The position numbers and the translations under genes are program-made. A stretch of DNA of 64,000 nt from Amia ocellicauda (lineage: Eukaryota > Chordata > Actinopteri > Amiiformes > Amiidae), in contig NC_089867.1 of the NCBI RefSeq assembly GCF_036373705.1, positions 14,857,501 through 14,921,500 of the forward strand, given 5' to 3'. Below are positions 39,301 through 49,644 of this stretch, one piece after another; within the stretch, counting starts at the first letter, position 1; every line of letters begins with the position of its first letter. The notes below the pieces were generated by a model that had not been told where the DNA came from, did not search any database, and saw nothing but the letters and a program-made list of their open reading frames with translations.

Positions 39301-39379
39301 GGTACTTTGAGACATTAAAGTATGTAAATCTCAATAACAACTGGAAAAATTGAGGTGTTCCAAATTTTTTTACTGGTAC
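39301..39379. mobile_element. Right-end relic of a fish Tc1-like transposon
   Basis: The end reads GAGGTGTTCCAAATTTTTTT then ACTGGTA. This resembles the well-known fish Tc1 terminus whose forward form is CAGTACCAGTCAAAAGTTTG. Only about 80 bp survive and no left end is visible. Confidence 0.5.
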
Positions 39380-39628
39380 GTATGGGTGTGAGTCATATGT
39401 ATAATCATCATCATCAGTGCTCTGATTGAGAGGGACCAGGTCGAAGCCTAATAGGTCAGAATAAAATTGACATGGTTATACTAATGATTTTGAAAATAAA
39501 GTTCACATTCAATATTATGCCTGAGGTTAATGTCAGACCATTGAATCTGCATTTTATTTTCCTTCATATGTCCCCATTTGGACAAACTGGGATGAAACTG
39601 CATTCCTAAGAGGTTTAATGGCTTCATA

Positions 39629-39831
39629 GTCAGAAGTTTACACACCCCTTCTTGCCTCCGCTGGAATCTGAACAGTTTTATATCCGGACTGAACCAGTGT
39701 TTCTACAAATTCTGAAAAGAGGTCTTTGGTAAACAAGTATGGTTTACTGAAAGGTACTTATTAAACTGAATGCATAACATGAACATTGTGATTAAATGAA
39801 GGGTGTAGATATTTTTTTCAGCTGCAACTGG
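39629..39831. mobile_element. Possible short non-autonomous DNA transposon
   Basis: The left end GTCAGAAGTTTACACACCCC and a right end containing GGGTGTAGATATTTTTTTCA form imperfect inverted repeats about 200 bp apart, with no coding content. The left end resembles Tc1-like ends of salmonid elements. Confidence 0.35.
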
Positions 39832-39979
39832 ATAGTGATTAATTTGTTAGGATGTAATGTAATTCATAGGAGACGAGTACATGGAAAGCACAAAAAGCGC
39901 AAAATTCACATTGATAATAGATAACATTGGAATAATGTTATTTATTTAGGAATAAATAAAGTATTAAATAAAATAGCCA

Positions 39980-40051
39980 GGCCCCAGTGAGATTTGAACT
40001 CACGACCCCTGGTTTACAAGACCAGTGCTCTAACCCCTGAGCTATGGAGCC
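39980..40051 (-). tRNA. tRNA-Thr (anticodon TGT)
   Basis: The minus strand reads a complete 72-nt cloverleaf. The acceptor stem GGCTCCA pairs with TGGGGCC, with G-T and mismatch tolerance. The A box TAGCTCAGGGGTTAG, the anticodon loop CTTGTAA with anticodon TGT, and the B box GAGTTCAAATC are all present. It is nearly identical to vertebrate tRNA-Thr-TGT genes as I know them. No intron and no encoded CCA are present. A TTTT pol III terminator follows at 39970-39973 (AAAA on plus). It appears to be a single isolated gene between cnbd2 and the kinase remnant. Confidence 0.95.
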
Positions 40052-41458
40052 TCTGCCATTTCTAGCTCAACTGTACGCATATTTAAGGTGACAGACGCCC
40101 TGCCTATTTCCATTGTGAATGTTTAGTCAAGAACCTGATGAGTCACCCAGGTGTGCCAAGCCAGGAACAGGGATCCCACAGCATCACGCCAAAGCGCAGC
40201 TCCAGCACTGCTTCTGAAACGTACAAGCAGCCTTGAGCTTTACTGGATGAAGGACAGACATTGCAACCCTTCTAAGGCAGCTCTCATGGTCAGCCCCTTC
40301 AGGAGAACGTTCCTCTGTCACATATGTAGCAGGACTCACTGTGCACGGGCCTGTTATGAGTGGCCTCAGTGACTTGGAGCATTTCAGAGGACATCCTACA
40401 GTTCAGAACAAACCAGCACTGTAGGGTGATGCTGCCTGTATTGATTTACAGATCCTTCTTTGGCACAAGCTTGCAAAGATGAGGGTTGATGGAAAGCTAA
40501 TCAAAGGGTAGCAAGATCCCACACAATGATAAACTGCTGGACTCGGGCTCCCGCACACAATGGTGATTAGTCTGGCCAGATCTTTATTATCAATATTATT
40601 CTTCGGTTTGGATGAACAATATCTCCTCCTACAGTTCTTGCGCCACACATACCAAACTTCACACGATGATTCACCATGATACTGCATACTTTGTGTATGG
40701 ATATAATCAATATTTATTTATTTATTATTGATTGAAAACACCAAAAAAGCCATAGAAAACAATGGTGGAACATTCAAAATCCCACTCTTCGTGTATCACA
40801 ACCCACCACCCTCTCAGAGCTTGGCAGTGGGTCATTTGGGATGGATTTTAATTCAGACAAATCTCTCTCTGCTCCTGCATTTCCCCTGGAGCCATCCTGT
40901 CTGTGAAAAGGTGATAACCCCCTGTGACCAACCCTTCTTGATTTCATTAAGTATCAGCTAATATCAAGGAGGTGAGAGCCTGTCTAGGCAGGCCAGGACA
41001 CTTCATCTCAGCAGGAGTCCTTTCCAAATGGTTTTGGTAAAGGAGTGTGACAGATTAACAATGTGGAATACTGTTTTATTGTGTATAGTATTTTACATGA
41101 CATAAAAAAAACGATTCAAATTTGTAATACTTGTGATTAAAAACTTTTAAAATACAATTCTTAAAATCACTTAAAATTTTTAAAATCTAATTAACTTCAA
41201 ATAAACAAGTGCACAAAACAACAAAACAAACGTGATTAAAGCAAAAACTGCTCACCAACATAAAAGTCAAATACATTGAAAATAACTGAAAATGCATTGG
41301 ACAAAATAAAGAAACAAATAAAAAGGTAAAAATAAAAAACAAACAAAAAAGGTCCAATGCATTTAAAATTAAATCCAAAACGGACAATGTATTTGACAAA
41401 AAACTAAAACAAAACTAAACCAAAAAAAAACCTTAACAATGTGGAAACATGCAGATCA
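40052..41458. other. Non-coding, no gene recognised
   Basis: Open frames at 40151-40372 (plus) and 40403-40687 (minus) show no motif I know. From 41100 to 41440 the DNA is A-rich with repeated AAACAAA words, possibly an old poly(A)-bearing retroelement. Confidence 0.45.
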
Positions 41459-41669
41459 GAGCAGTGTGGAGTTCTGGTTAGGACTCGGGATTCTGGAGCG
41501 GAGGGTCATGGGTACCCTTGAGCAAGGCACTTAACCTAGGTTGTTACAGTAAAAACCCAGCTGTATCAATGGGTAATTGTATGAAAAAACTGTGTGATAT
41601 ATTGTAACAATTGTAAGTCACCCTAGATAAGGGTGTCTGTTAAGAAATATAATAATAATAATAATAATA
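41459..41669 (+). mobile_element. tRNA-derived SINE with (TAA)n tail
   Basis: The head GAGCAGTGTGGAGTTCTGGT is followed by a B-box-like GAGGGTCATGGGTACCC. The body contains CTTGAGCAAGGCACTTAACC and AACCCAGCTGTATCAATGGG. The tail GTAAGTCACCCTAGATAAGG then GTGTCTGTTAAGAAAT ends in AATAATAAT repeats at 41648-41669. The tail motif (GTAAGTCGCCCTGGATAAGG-like) is characteristic of fish SINEs. Compared with the consensus I remember, about 30 bp after the B box are deleted. No target-site duplication is obvious. Confidence 0.75.
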
Positions 41670-43680
41670 TCCCATTGTTAGACATCTGACCAATCATCAA
41701 TGGTGGGCTTTCCTCTGACTGGAAATGCAAATGAGGAACCATAACATGACTTCACTGCCCATGATTTTGAACTGTCTGATCCCCCGGGACAGAGAAAGTG
41801 TGAAAAGCAGCTTTCATCTTCACTTTGAAGAGTTGTGAATTGAAGAAGGCCACAAAGGAAGACAAAGGGAACAAGTTGCAAAAAGGTGAAGGCAAAGCTT
41901 TCTGAAAAAATTCCCGAGGCCACACAGGATCGCAGATTCACGAGCACAAAGACCCAACAGGTTGCAGACAGGATCTGAAGAGATAGAAGTTTGTCAGATT
42001 TGCTCCTAATCAAACTTCGGCCCCTCACTCCACTCTTCCAGTCTGCTACATGTTGTGCTAGAGGCATGTTACTACCCTCCCTAGAGTTTTGATTGGAACA
42101 AAGACACCAAACATGCAAGTGTACAAAAAGTATATAAACAAATATTATGTTGTGTTCTTGGTTGTCTGATATGTTCATTTTAACACGTCAACAATGTTTG
42201 CATGACTCTGTGGCTGTTCATGAGAGTCTGTATGGGTGGATGTCACATTGGCATGTTGCAGCTGTGCTTGTATGTGTTTCATTCTCTGGCACACCCAACA
42301 TAACACACTGATGCCTGTTCGGGTTTTGTTAACTAAATACAGTGCTTGAGATCTGTGGGCGCGCTTGTGTAATGCAGACTTTCACAGTTCTGCGCAGAAC
42401 TGCGCTGCTCCACCAATGGGATCTGGGGGATTGTGCAGATCTGTGCAGAACTGAGGAAATCTGTGCAACACAAACGCGACTTGCAACAAACATCGAATAA
42501 GCAGACAAACACAGAGTTATTCTAAGGTACAGTATATTTCTCTACAATGGATGAATTTCTCCATGAGAGCCTGTGTGTGCCAACAGCCTGCAGTTAAACC
42601 TCCCATGGCCAGAGGAGAGGGGCCCATGGTAAAGCATCGTCTCATCACAGATGGAGCGCATGGTATACAGGTCTCACTATGATTGGGTGAGAGGAACACT
42701 GTGAACTTACAAACTGAACAAAGGAATGAAGAACAACTGAAAAGGGCAGCAGGAAGACGAGAGAGAGACGCACCAGGCTGCCCACTGCTGACCACAACTG
42801 CTCTCTGTGAGGAGCAGTGAGAAAGTTACTTTCCTGTAACTCAACACAAGCTTAATATAACTTGATTTAGAAATATAATTATATTAGTTTTACATGAATT
42901 CTGTCACAAATAAATGAAAATAATGTATCGAGGTAATAATTGACCTATGAGTTTGTTAAACTGTTATTGATTGGCTGAAAACCCAGCATAGAAATAAATC
43001 CTCTTACAAACCTTTTCATTGTCATTAGGTTGTATTCAATATGACAAGACTCATGGCCACTGAAAACCACCTTTATCTGAAATTCACACCAGTCCATCTA
43101 TTTTACCGACTGAAGTCTCTTGTAACCTGAATCACACATGAGATGCCACAGACAAAATCACTTTCCACTCCTGACACATAGTACCCTTATACATTTAGCA
43201 CCTGTCATTTTTCTGCCAACAGCTGGTTATTTATAAATGCAGAATAAATGCTCTTATTGGATGTTGAGCTACCGATCGAACATGATTTGGGGACACTGTG
43301 CTCTCATAAACAAACACTGCACACATTCTCATCCCAATTTGTACAAAACCAACCCTACATTTGTGTGGTCATATGCATCTGATCATATATCACGTTTCTA
43401 TTCAATATTGCAAAGGGAAACAATTGTAAATAATTATCTAAACATTTTATTTTGTTATCAATTAATGTTCAATCAGTTTAAATTCTGTTTTTGATGAATA
43501 AGTAAAACAGACAATAATTCAGAGACAAAAGAAAAGATCAAAAGTAATTGAATAAAATGCACCTTTCTTCTTATTAGTTTATTCAGGGAACTTACAGGAT
43601 ACAAGAGAAAACAATAGTGCAAAATTACAAATCAAGCATCATACAAATCAGAAGAGCAGGTAAAATACACAGTTAATATA
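41670..43680. other. Non-coding, no gene recognised
   Basis: A 166-codon minus-strand frame (41678-42178) has no domain I can name and no codon-bias support. An octamer ATGCAAAT lies near 41726 and a CCAAT box near 41690. A repeat shared with 27040-27130 lies at about 42395-42475. The rest is AT-rich. Confidence 0.4.
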
Positions 43681-44895
43681 CACTCACCTAAAGGATTATT
43701 AGGAACACCATACTAATACTGTGTTTGACCCCCTTTCGCCTTCAGAACTGCCTTAATTCTACGTGGCATTGATTCAACAAGGTGCTGAAAGCATTCTTTA
43801 GAAATGTTGGCCCATATTGATAGGATAGCATCTTGCAGTTGATGGAGATTTGTGGGATGCACATCCAGGGCACGAAGCTCCCGTTCCACCACATCCCAAA
43901 GATGCTCTATTGGGTTGAGATCTGGTGACTGTGGGGGCCAGTTTAGTACAGTGAACTCATTGTCATGTTCAAGAAACCAATTTGAAATGATTCGACCTTT
44001 GTGACATGGTGCATTATCCTGCTGGAAGTAGCCATCAGAGGATGGGTACATGGTGGTCATAAAGGGATGGACATGGTCAGAAACAATGCTCAGGTAGGCC
44101 GTGGCATTTAAACGATGCCCAATTGGCACTAAGGGGCCTAAAGTGTGCCAAGAAAACATCCCCCACACCATTACACCACCACCACCAGCCTGCACAGTGG
44201 TAACAAGGCATGATGGATCCATGTTCTCATTCTGTTTACGCCAAATTCTGACTCTACCATCTGAATGTCTCAACAGAAATCGAGACTCATCAGACCAGGC
44301 AACATTTTTCCAGTCTTCAACTGTCCAATTTTGGTGAGCTTGTGCAAATTGTAGCCTCTTTTTCCTATTTGTAGTGGAGATGAGTGGTACCCGGTGGGGT
44401 CTTCTGCTGTTGTAGCCCATCCGCCTCAAGGTTGTACGTGTTGTGGCTTCACAAATGCTTTGCTGCATACCTCGGTTGTAACGAGTGGTTATTTCAGTCA
44501 AAGTTGCTCTTCTATCAGCTTGAATCAGTCGGCCCATTCCCCTCTGACCTCTAGCATCAACAAGGCATTTTCGCCCACAGGACTGCCGCATACCCTTTCC
44601 CTTTTCACACCATTCTTTGTAAACCCTAGAAATGGTTGTGTGTGAAAATCCCAGTAACTGAGCAGATTGTGAAATACTCAGACCGGCCCGTCTGGCACCA
44701 ACAACCATGCCATGCTCAAAATTGCTTAAATCACCTTTCTTTCCCATTCAGACATTCAGTTTGGAGTTCAGGAGATTGTCTTGACCAGGACCACACCCCT
44801 AAATGCATTGAAGCAACTGCCATGTGATTGGTTGGTTAGATAATTGCATTAATGAGAAATTGAACAGGTGTTCCTAATAATCCTTTAGGTGAGTG
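43681..44895 (-). mobile_element. Tc1/mariner DD36E transposon, copy 2 (1215 bp)
   Basis: The terminal inverted repeats are identical to those of the copy at 17647, and a TA lies immediately outside each end (43679-43680 and 44896-44897). The 6-bp difference in length is explained by two missing codons near transposase residue 51. The insertion lies in ordinary AT-rich DNA, not in a TA repeat. Confidence 0.96.
43713..44747 (-). CDS. Tc1/mariner DD36E transposase, full length (344 aa)
   Basis: The frame is intact and nearly identical to the transposase at 17679-18719. Differences include FEHGMVV for FERGMVV, HTTISR for RTTLSR, CEKGKGMRQ for CEKGKTSSMRQ, QRGMGR for QRRMGR and LQFAQAHQ for LQFSKAHQ. 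The catalytic motifs AWSDESRF, FQQDNAPCH and PDLNPIEHLW are unchanged, with 36 residues between the second Asp and the Glu. The His at position 12 and the two-residue deletion in the linker between DNA-binding helices might alter binding. It has no stop or frameshift. Confidence 0.93.
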   Translation of the reverse strand: MGKKGDLSNFEHGMVVGARRAGLSISQSAQLLGFSHTTISRVYKEWCEKGKGMRQSCGRKCLVDARGQRGMGRLIQADRRATLTEITTRYNRGMQQSICEATTRTTLRRMGYNSRRPHRVPLISTTNRKKRLQFAQAHQNWTVEDWKNVAWSDESRFLLRHSDGRVRIWRKQNENMDPSCLVTTVQAGGGGVMVWGMFSWHTLGPLVPIGHRLNATAYLSIVSDHVHPFMTTMYPSSDGYFQQDNAPCHKGRIISNWFLEHDNEFTVLNWPPQSPDLNPIEHLWDVVERELRALDVHPTNLHQLQDAILSIWANISKECFQHLVESMPRRIKAVLKAKGGQTQY

Positions 44896-44897
44896 TA

Positions 44898-46092
44898 AAA
44901 TACAAGTCCTCCAGAGCTAAGAGCTAAAGGGAAGGGGGCAGAGGGGAGTCACGTCAGTCATCCTGGAAAGGGGTTGGTGTGTGCATCCAGGTGCAGGGCA
45001 ATCGGGGGAGAAGGGAAACCAGGGACAGGAACAGGAGCTTAGCTAACTAAATAAAAGGGGAGATCCAGTAATCGTAAACAGGAAGGCAGGCCAGGGTCAA
45101 TCTAACGGAGTACCAGGGCCAGAAACCAGGCAGGGATTAGTATATAGAGTGGCATGCTCAGATAAGCTATAACAATAGAACTAGACTCCACAACAAGTGT
45201 TTGGAGATGGGGGTTTAAATACAAGGACTAAAGAAGTGGGAGATAAGAGTCAGGCAAAGTGATCTGATTGATTGGGAGAATCAGGGAAAAAGAACTGAAA
45301 AGCTGGAGCACAGGAGACATCTAGTGGTGAGGTTGAAACTGCAGACCTGACAAGTGGGGATCACAATAACTCAAGATCACTACAACAACACAATATAATA
45401 AAATACGTGTCACAAGGGCTGCCTTTGAAGCTTTTTCATTATTTGTTTGTTTTTGGTTTTCACTGTTTGATTGTTATGAATGATCTTGTGTTGGTTTTTC
45501 ACTGGATTTCTTAATAAATCACCTAATTATTCATTTATCTTGTTTGATTGTTCACTAATTGTTTGATGGTCCACGTGTTTTCTTATTGGCGCTCTCCTCC
45601 CGACCAAAATAGAATCCATGTATATAATACTAAATACTTTAAAAAATACATTTGAACATAGAACATAAAGACACATAATTAAAACTAATCATCATAAAGT
45701 GCATTACCAAGTGCAATCCACATACATGAAATACGACTTCTACCGGTCTTTCTGTGTGCACTACCCTGTGGAGAAATAAACGGTTGCCCAGACCGGAGTG
45801 TGTCTGTGGTACATCACTGGAGTTCTTGCCGAACCTGCGCAGGGAAAAGGGTGACAGTGAGGCTCACGGTAAACTAACCTGTGGTGGCGTCGTCATTCTT
45901 TGGTCCAGCGTTGGCATCTCTCCAGTGGCACTGTGAAATACAATCACACAATACCACATGGACATGCTGAGTGAGGCCACTTCCTCTGTTAGTGCTGAAA
46001 TGGCAGGTTTAAAGGCAGGGGTCCTTAAATGGAGAGCAACGGAGGGCTGGAAGAACCACACTCTTCTCGGAGGGATGGCTGTGAGCTACGGT
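44898..46092. other. Non-coding; probable interspersed repeat at about 45000-45360
   Basis: The segment 45000-45360 (for example AGGCCAGGGTCAATC and GACATCTAGTGGTGAGGTTG) has the look of a dispersed fish repeat, possibly an LTR or its relic, but I cannot name it. No host exon was recognised in the rest. Confidence 0.35.
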
Positions 46093-46833
46093 CAGCGATG
46101 GCATTTCATGGTCTTGAGTGTCGAGGGCCTTCATACCATAATACCAGTCCGCGATGAAGTTGAACTCCAGGAGCATGTCCTGCTCCTCCGGGCTGAAGAC
46201 CCTGGAGACAAGACTGAGAACTGGGGCTTCGGATCAAAATTGCCCACAGCCTCGTGGTCTCTGACAGTGTGGCAAACGGAAGTGTCACCCTCTGTGCCTC
46301 CAGCCCAGGCCAATCCACACTCTGAAATGAGGGAGCAGGAAAGAAAGACGGTCAGGATAAGGTAGTGGAAGAGCGGCCGTAAAACGGATGGGTGCACCAC
46401 ATACAATGAAGAAGCCGTGCTGTATCACTTCATCGGCGCTGGATTCTTGCTCATCTGCTGCAGATTCAAAACAAGAAGGAGATGCACTTTAGTTTCCATC
46501 AATGGGCTTAAAGTTGAGACATGATGTTAGCAACAAGTTCTGGTAGTTCTGAGAGCCAGTGAGTGCATGGCTGTGTTATTGTGAAGCTCACTCCACTGCT
46601 ACACAGTCACTGGGTCTTTCTCCAGTTCCCTGACATTTCAATAACAGTGACATGCATTCATTACAGTTGGTTAGAAGGATACAGAGGGACAAACTGGAGG
46701 CAAGAACTTGTCACAAGGAAAAACAACCCTGTCATACATACCCTTGTCATGATGGAAACTACTTCGTTTGACAGGTGCTGGGGGAATGGCACTGGATCAT
46801 TCAGGATACTCTCGTACAGATCCCGCTCATTGG
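46093..46833 (-). pseudogene. Protein kinase C-like 3' gene fragment, decayed
   Basis: Minus-strand blocks, each behind an AG, follow the order of a novel-type PKC C-terminus. Block a (46833-46743) reads NERDLYESILNDPVPFP..HLSNEVVSIMTR, like the ENEDDLFESIL segment of PKC epsilon/eta, and ends in phase at GTATGT. Block b (46457-46405) reads QMSKNPA, then shifts frame to reach DEVIQHGFF, like MTKNP...AIKQHPFF; about 30 bp including the RLG motif are missing. Block c (from 46321) reads SVDWPGLEAQ.VTLPF, like EIDW..LE....PPF, then after another frameshift VRD..AVGNFD, like the NFD motif of the AGC tail. Block d (from 46201) reads FSPEEQDMLLEF. No upstream kinase exons are seen. Because introns are kept, it derives from a gene copy and not from a retrocopy. 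Confidence 0.6.
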
Positions 46834-47093
46834 CTATGGCAAAAGGACGCTACGAGCACAAGGAGGAAAAGGGTTACTCCAGACCGACCCTTAGAATATT
46901 CACAATCTGAGCCCAGTAACGCAAAAGCCACACAGACACAAATATTGTAAACTGCGCAACAAAATGGTCAATTCACACCTTAGACATGACTTATTAAAGC
47001 AGATCAATTATAGAATACAAGGCGGAATTCATCGCTGCAATAACCGCAGTCCTACCGAGAACCTGACCTGGTGAGCAAAGTGTCCTGTAGGAG

Positions 47094-47735
47094 TTGCTCT
47101 TTTTTCCCCACTCTTCCTCACCTTCTGCTGATCTCTCCATCTCAATCCCCTTGGAATCTTCGACACAATCTCCCTCTTCTTCCGCTAAGACCCTAGGAGT
47201 CACCCTCGATCCTGCGCTCTCCTACACCCAGCACATCACCACACTGACACGCAGCTGCAGATTCTTCCTGAACAACATATGCCGAATCCGACTCTTCCTC
47301 ACCAGCTATCCAAATTGTCCAGTCCCTGGTCCTCTCCCGCCTGGACTACTGCAACTCCCTCCTGGCCGGCCTGCCTGCAACAACTACCCGTCGCTCCAGC
47401 TCATCCAGAACTCTGTGGCTCGTCTGGTGTCTCTCTGCCCCGATTCGCACACGCTACTCCACTGCTCCGCTCCCTCCACTGGCTCCCGATAGCGTCACGC
47501 ATTCAGTTCAAGACATTGACCCTCACCTACCGCTGTCTGGATCACACTGCACCAAGCTACCTTCAGTCACTCATCTCTCTGTACATCCCCTGCAGACCAC
47601 TGCTTCTCTCCACTCCCCTTCCTCCAGAGCCACTTCTTTTAATTCTTGGTGGAACGACCTTCCCACTGAAGTCAAAACAGAGTCTCTGACCTCCTCTGGC
47701 AATTACTCAAGACGCATCTTTTCAAACTGTAGTTG
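47094..47735 (+). mobile_element. LINE fragment, reverse-transcriptase C-terminus (L2/CR1-like)
   Basis: The plus strand encodes the tail of a non-LTR retrotransposon ORF2. It reads KTLGVTLDPALSYTQHITTL, then SCRFFLNNICRIRLFLT, LDYCNSLLAGLPA (in another frame), LQLIQNS, and HATPLLRSLHWLPIASRIQF then KTLTLTYRCLDHTAPSYLQ. At least two frameshifts break it. It is 5'-truncated, as usual for LINEs. L2 or a related CR1-group clade is my reading; Rex-type elements are an alternative. The 3' end was not found. Confidence 0.8.
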
Positions 47736-48330
47736 TAATTTAGTAATTTATTCTCCTCTAAAATTGCACTTATACAACGTTTTGTCATACTTCTTGCTTT
47801 GCATTACGAGTTTGTATAGTACTTGGTACCGACAATATAGCTCAGATGATTTCACAAGACAAACAGTGTTTTCTCTGAGTTGTTTTAATTTCACATCTAT
47901 CAGCCATATGTCCTCAAATGCACTGATGAATTTCACTCACATCTCCATAGAGAAAAGCAGAGGTGAGAATGAGTGATATGAAAACAGTTCACACTTCTCT
48001 GGTCAATGGCAATAAAGTGCGTAGCTGGTCAACATTGTACAGTTTTTTTCAGTGTTTGGTTGCAGTGTGGCCTTGACTGTTGTGGACAGCACTGCAATGA
48101 TCAGATGTGAAATGCACTTATGTTCTCATCTGCTACAATAAAAATAATACCAAGAACAAGAATAATCATAATAATGTAATTGTATTACTTCATGCAAAGA
48201 CAGTGAGAGGACTTTATGTATCTCCATTCAGTATAAAAACAAATGCCTAAAAAAATGACATTATTTTAAACTTTTAATGAGAAAATAATTTGGTGTCACT
48301 GGAATCTGGGACACTACGAACGAGACCCTT
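47736..48330. other. AT-rich interval upstream of tbrg4, no gene seen
   Basis: May include the 3' UTR of the LINE fragment. No exon recognised. Confidence 0.4.
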
Positions 48331-48434
48331 ATCACGTGATGAGGGTGCACTCATTTTCAGTCATGACATCATAACTATGCGACCACGGCAGTCGGTAGCA
48401 ACCCATGTGAATGTCGCTTGTGTAAATTGACAAG
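48331..48434 (+). promoter_or_regulatory. Candidate promoter and non-coding exon 1 of tbrg4
   Basis: A perfect palindrome ATCACGTGAT (E-box of USF/TFE type) lies at 48331-48340, followed by TGACATCAT at 48364-48372 (CRE/AP-1-like). A strong donor CAAG|GTAAGC follows at 48434/48435. The next acceptor, CCCTGCAG at 49575, precedes the coding exon. I infer a non-coding first exon ending at 48434; its transcription start is unknown. Confidence 0.45.
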
Positions 48435-49644
48435 GTAAGCGCGTTATTTATTGTAACGTACCATCGTATCGGTCAGTATTAAAGCTCAAGGGTGGGTGTG
48501 GGGAACTGAGCTGCAGTTCAGTGTAGGTATCTTCCCATAAAGTCTGTAGAGCTCTCTACAGGACTGTACCGGGAAATTGGTAAAGGGCTGCGCAGCCAGC
48601 AAGGTCAGGACTGTCTATTTCCGTGTGAGGTTGTGAACAGACAGTGCCGCTCATCTGTCGCTGTCAGACGACCAGGATACCGTGTCTTCACAGCAATAAA
48701 CCGATCAACCGGCCCACTGAGACCCGGCCTGTGTGCTACTGCTGCCCCCCGTGCGGCGGCGGGCTGCGAAGAAGCATGTAATAACAATTTAGTAACGCAC
48801 GACATCGTCTATGCTGGTTGTCGATGCCCTTAGTCTTGATAGGAAATCAAGCCCTGACCCCCCTGAGTTCAAATTAGTGTAGGGTGGTGTAGCAAAGACC
48901 ACCGCATGAGGTTGCTCCTCTCTGCCGTCTACAGTGTGTTAAAATCCGCTTCACAATGCACACTGGGAAAGCAACATTCACTGTGTCTGTGTTATCTGTG
49001 TTGGTGTTACTGAATGACTGCCTGTCTGTCTGATTGTGTGTATATTAGTGTAACTGCTTCCTTGTGTGTCTGTGTAACTGATTATGTATGTGTGTGATTG
49101 TGATACTGACTGTGTGTTACAATCTGTGTATTTGAGGCAATTGTGGCAAAGCAATACATCTATCTCTAGTCTCACTGCTGTGCTGTAGCCGGTCTTGGAC
49201 CCAGGTTGTGTGGTACTGCTGTGTGCAATTCTCTTAAGGCAGTGTGTTTGCTGTCATTGCCCTTTGCCTTTATATGCAAGTCAGACACTGAGCCCTCTAG
49301 TGCAGATTAGTGTCCTGTGGTGCAGTGAGTTATAGTGGACCCTGCACCATGTCCAGTGTGGGAGATCTGCAGTGGTAGTGTGCATTTTCAGAATGCTTCG
49401 AGCTCAAAGTAACCTACATTTGACAGCAATATTCAGTGTCTTTCTCATTGTGTGTATCTGTATGTTTGTGTTAATGTCTGTCAGCCTGTGTTTTTATTTC
49501 TGTGTGCAAATGTCTGTGTGTTTGTGGTCCAGACTGTCTATTTACACACGTGTAAATTTGTGTGTTTCCCTGCAGGCAGAGTGAGATGAGGCAACAGTTT
49601 GTCCTGTGGTGAAGTAGGCTGCAGTGCCTGCATTAATTTTCATA

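Noticed and set aside
41678-42178. 166-codon minus-strand open frame
   Set aside because: No recognisable domain, no splice context and no similarity I know; probably chance.
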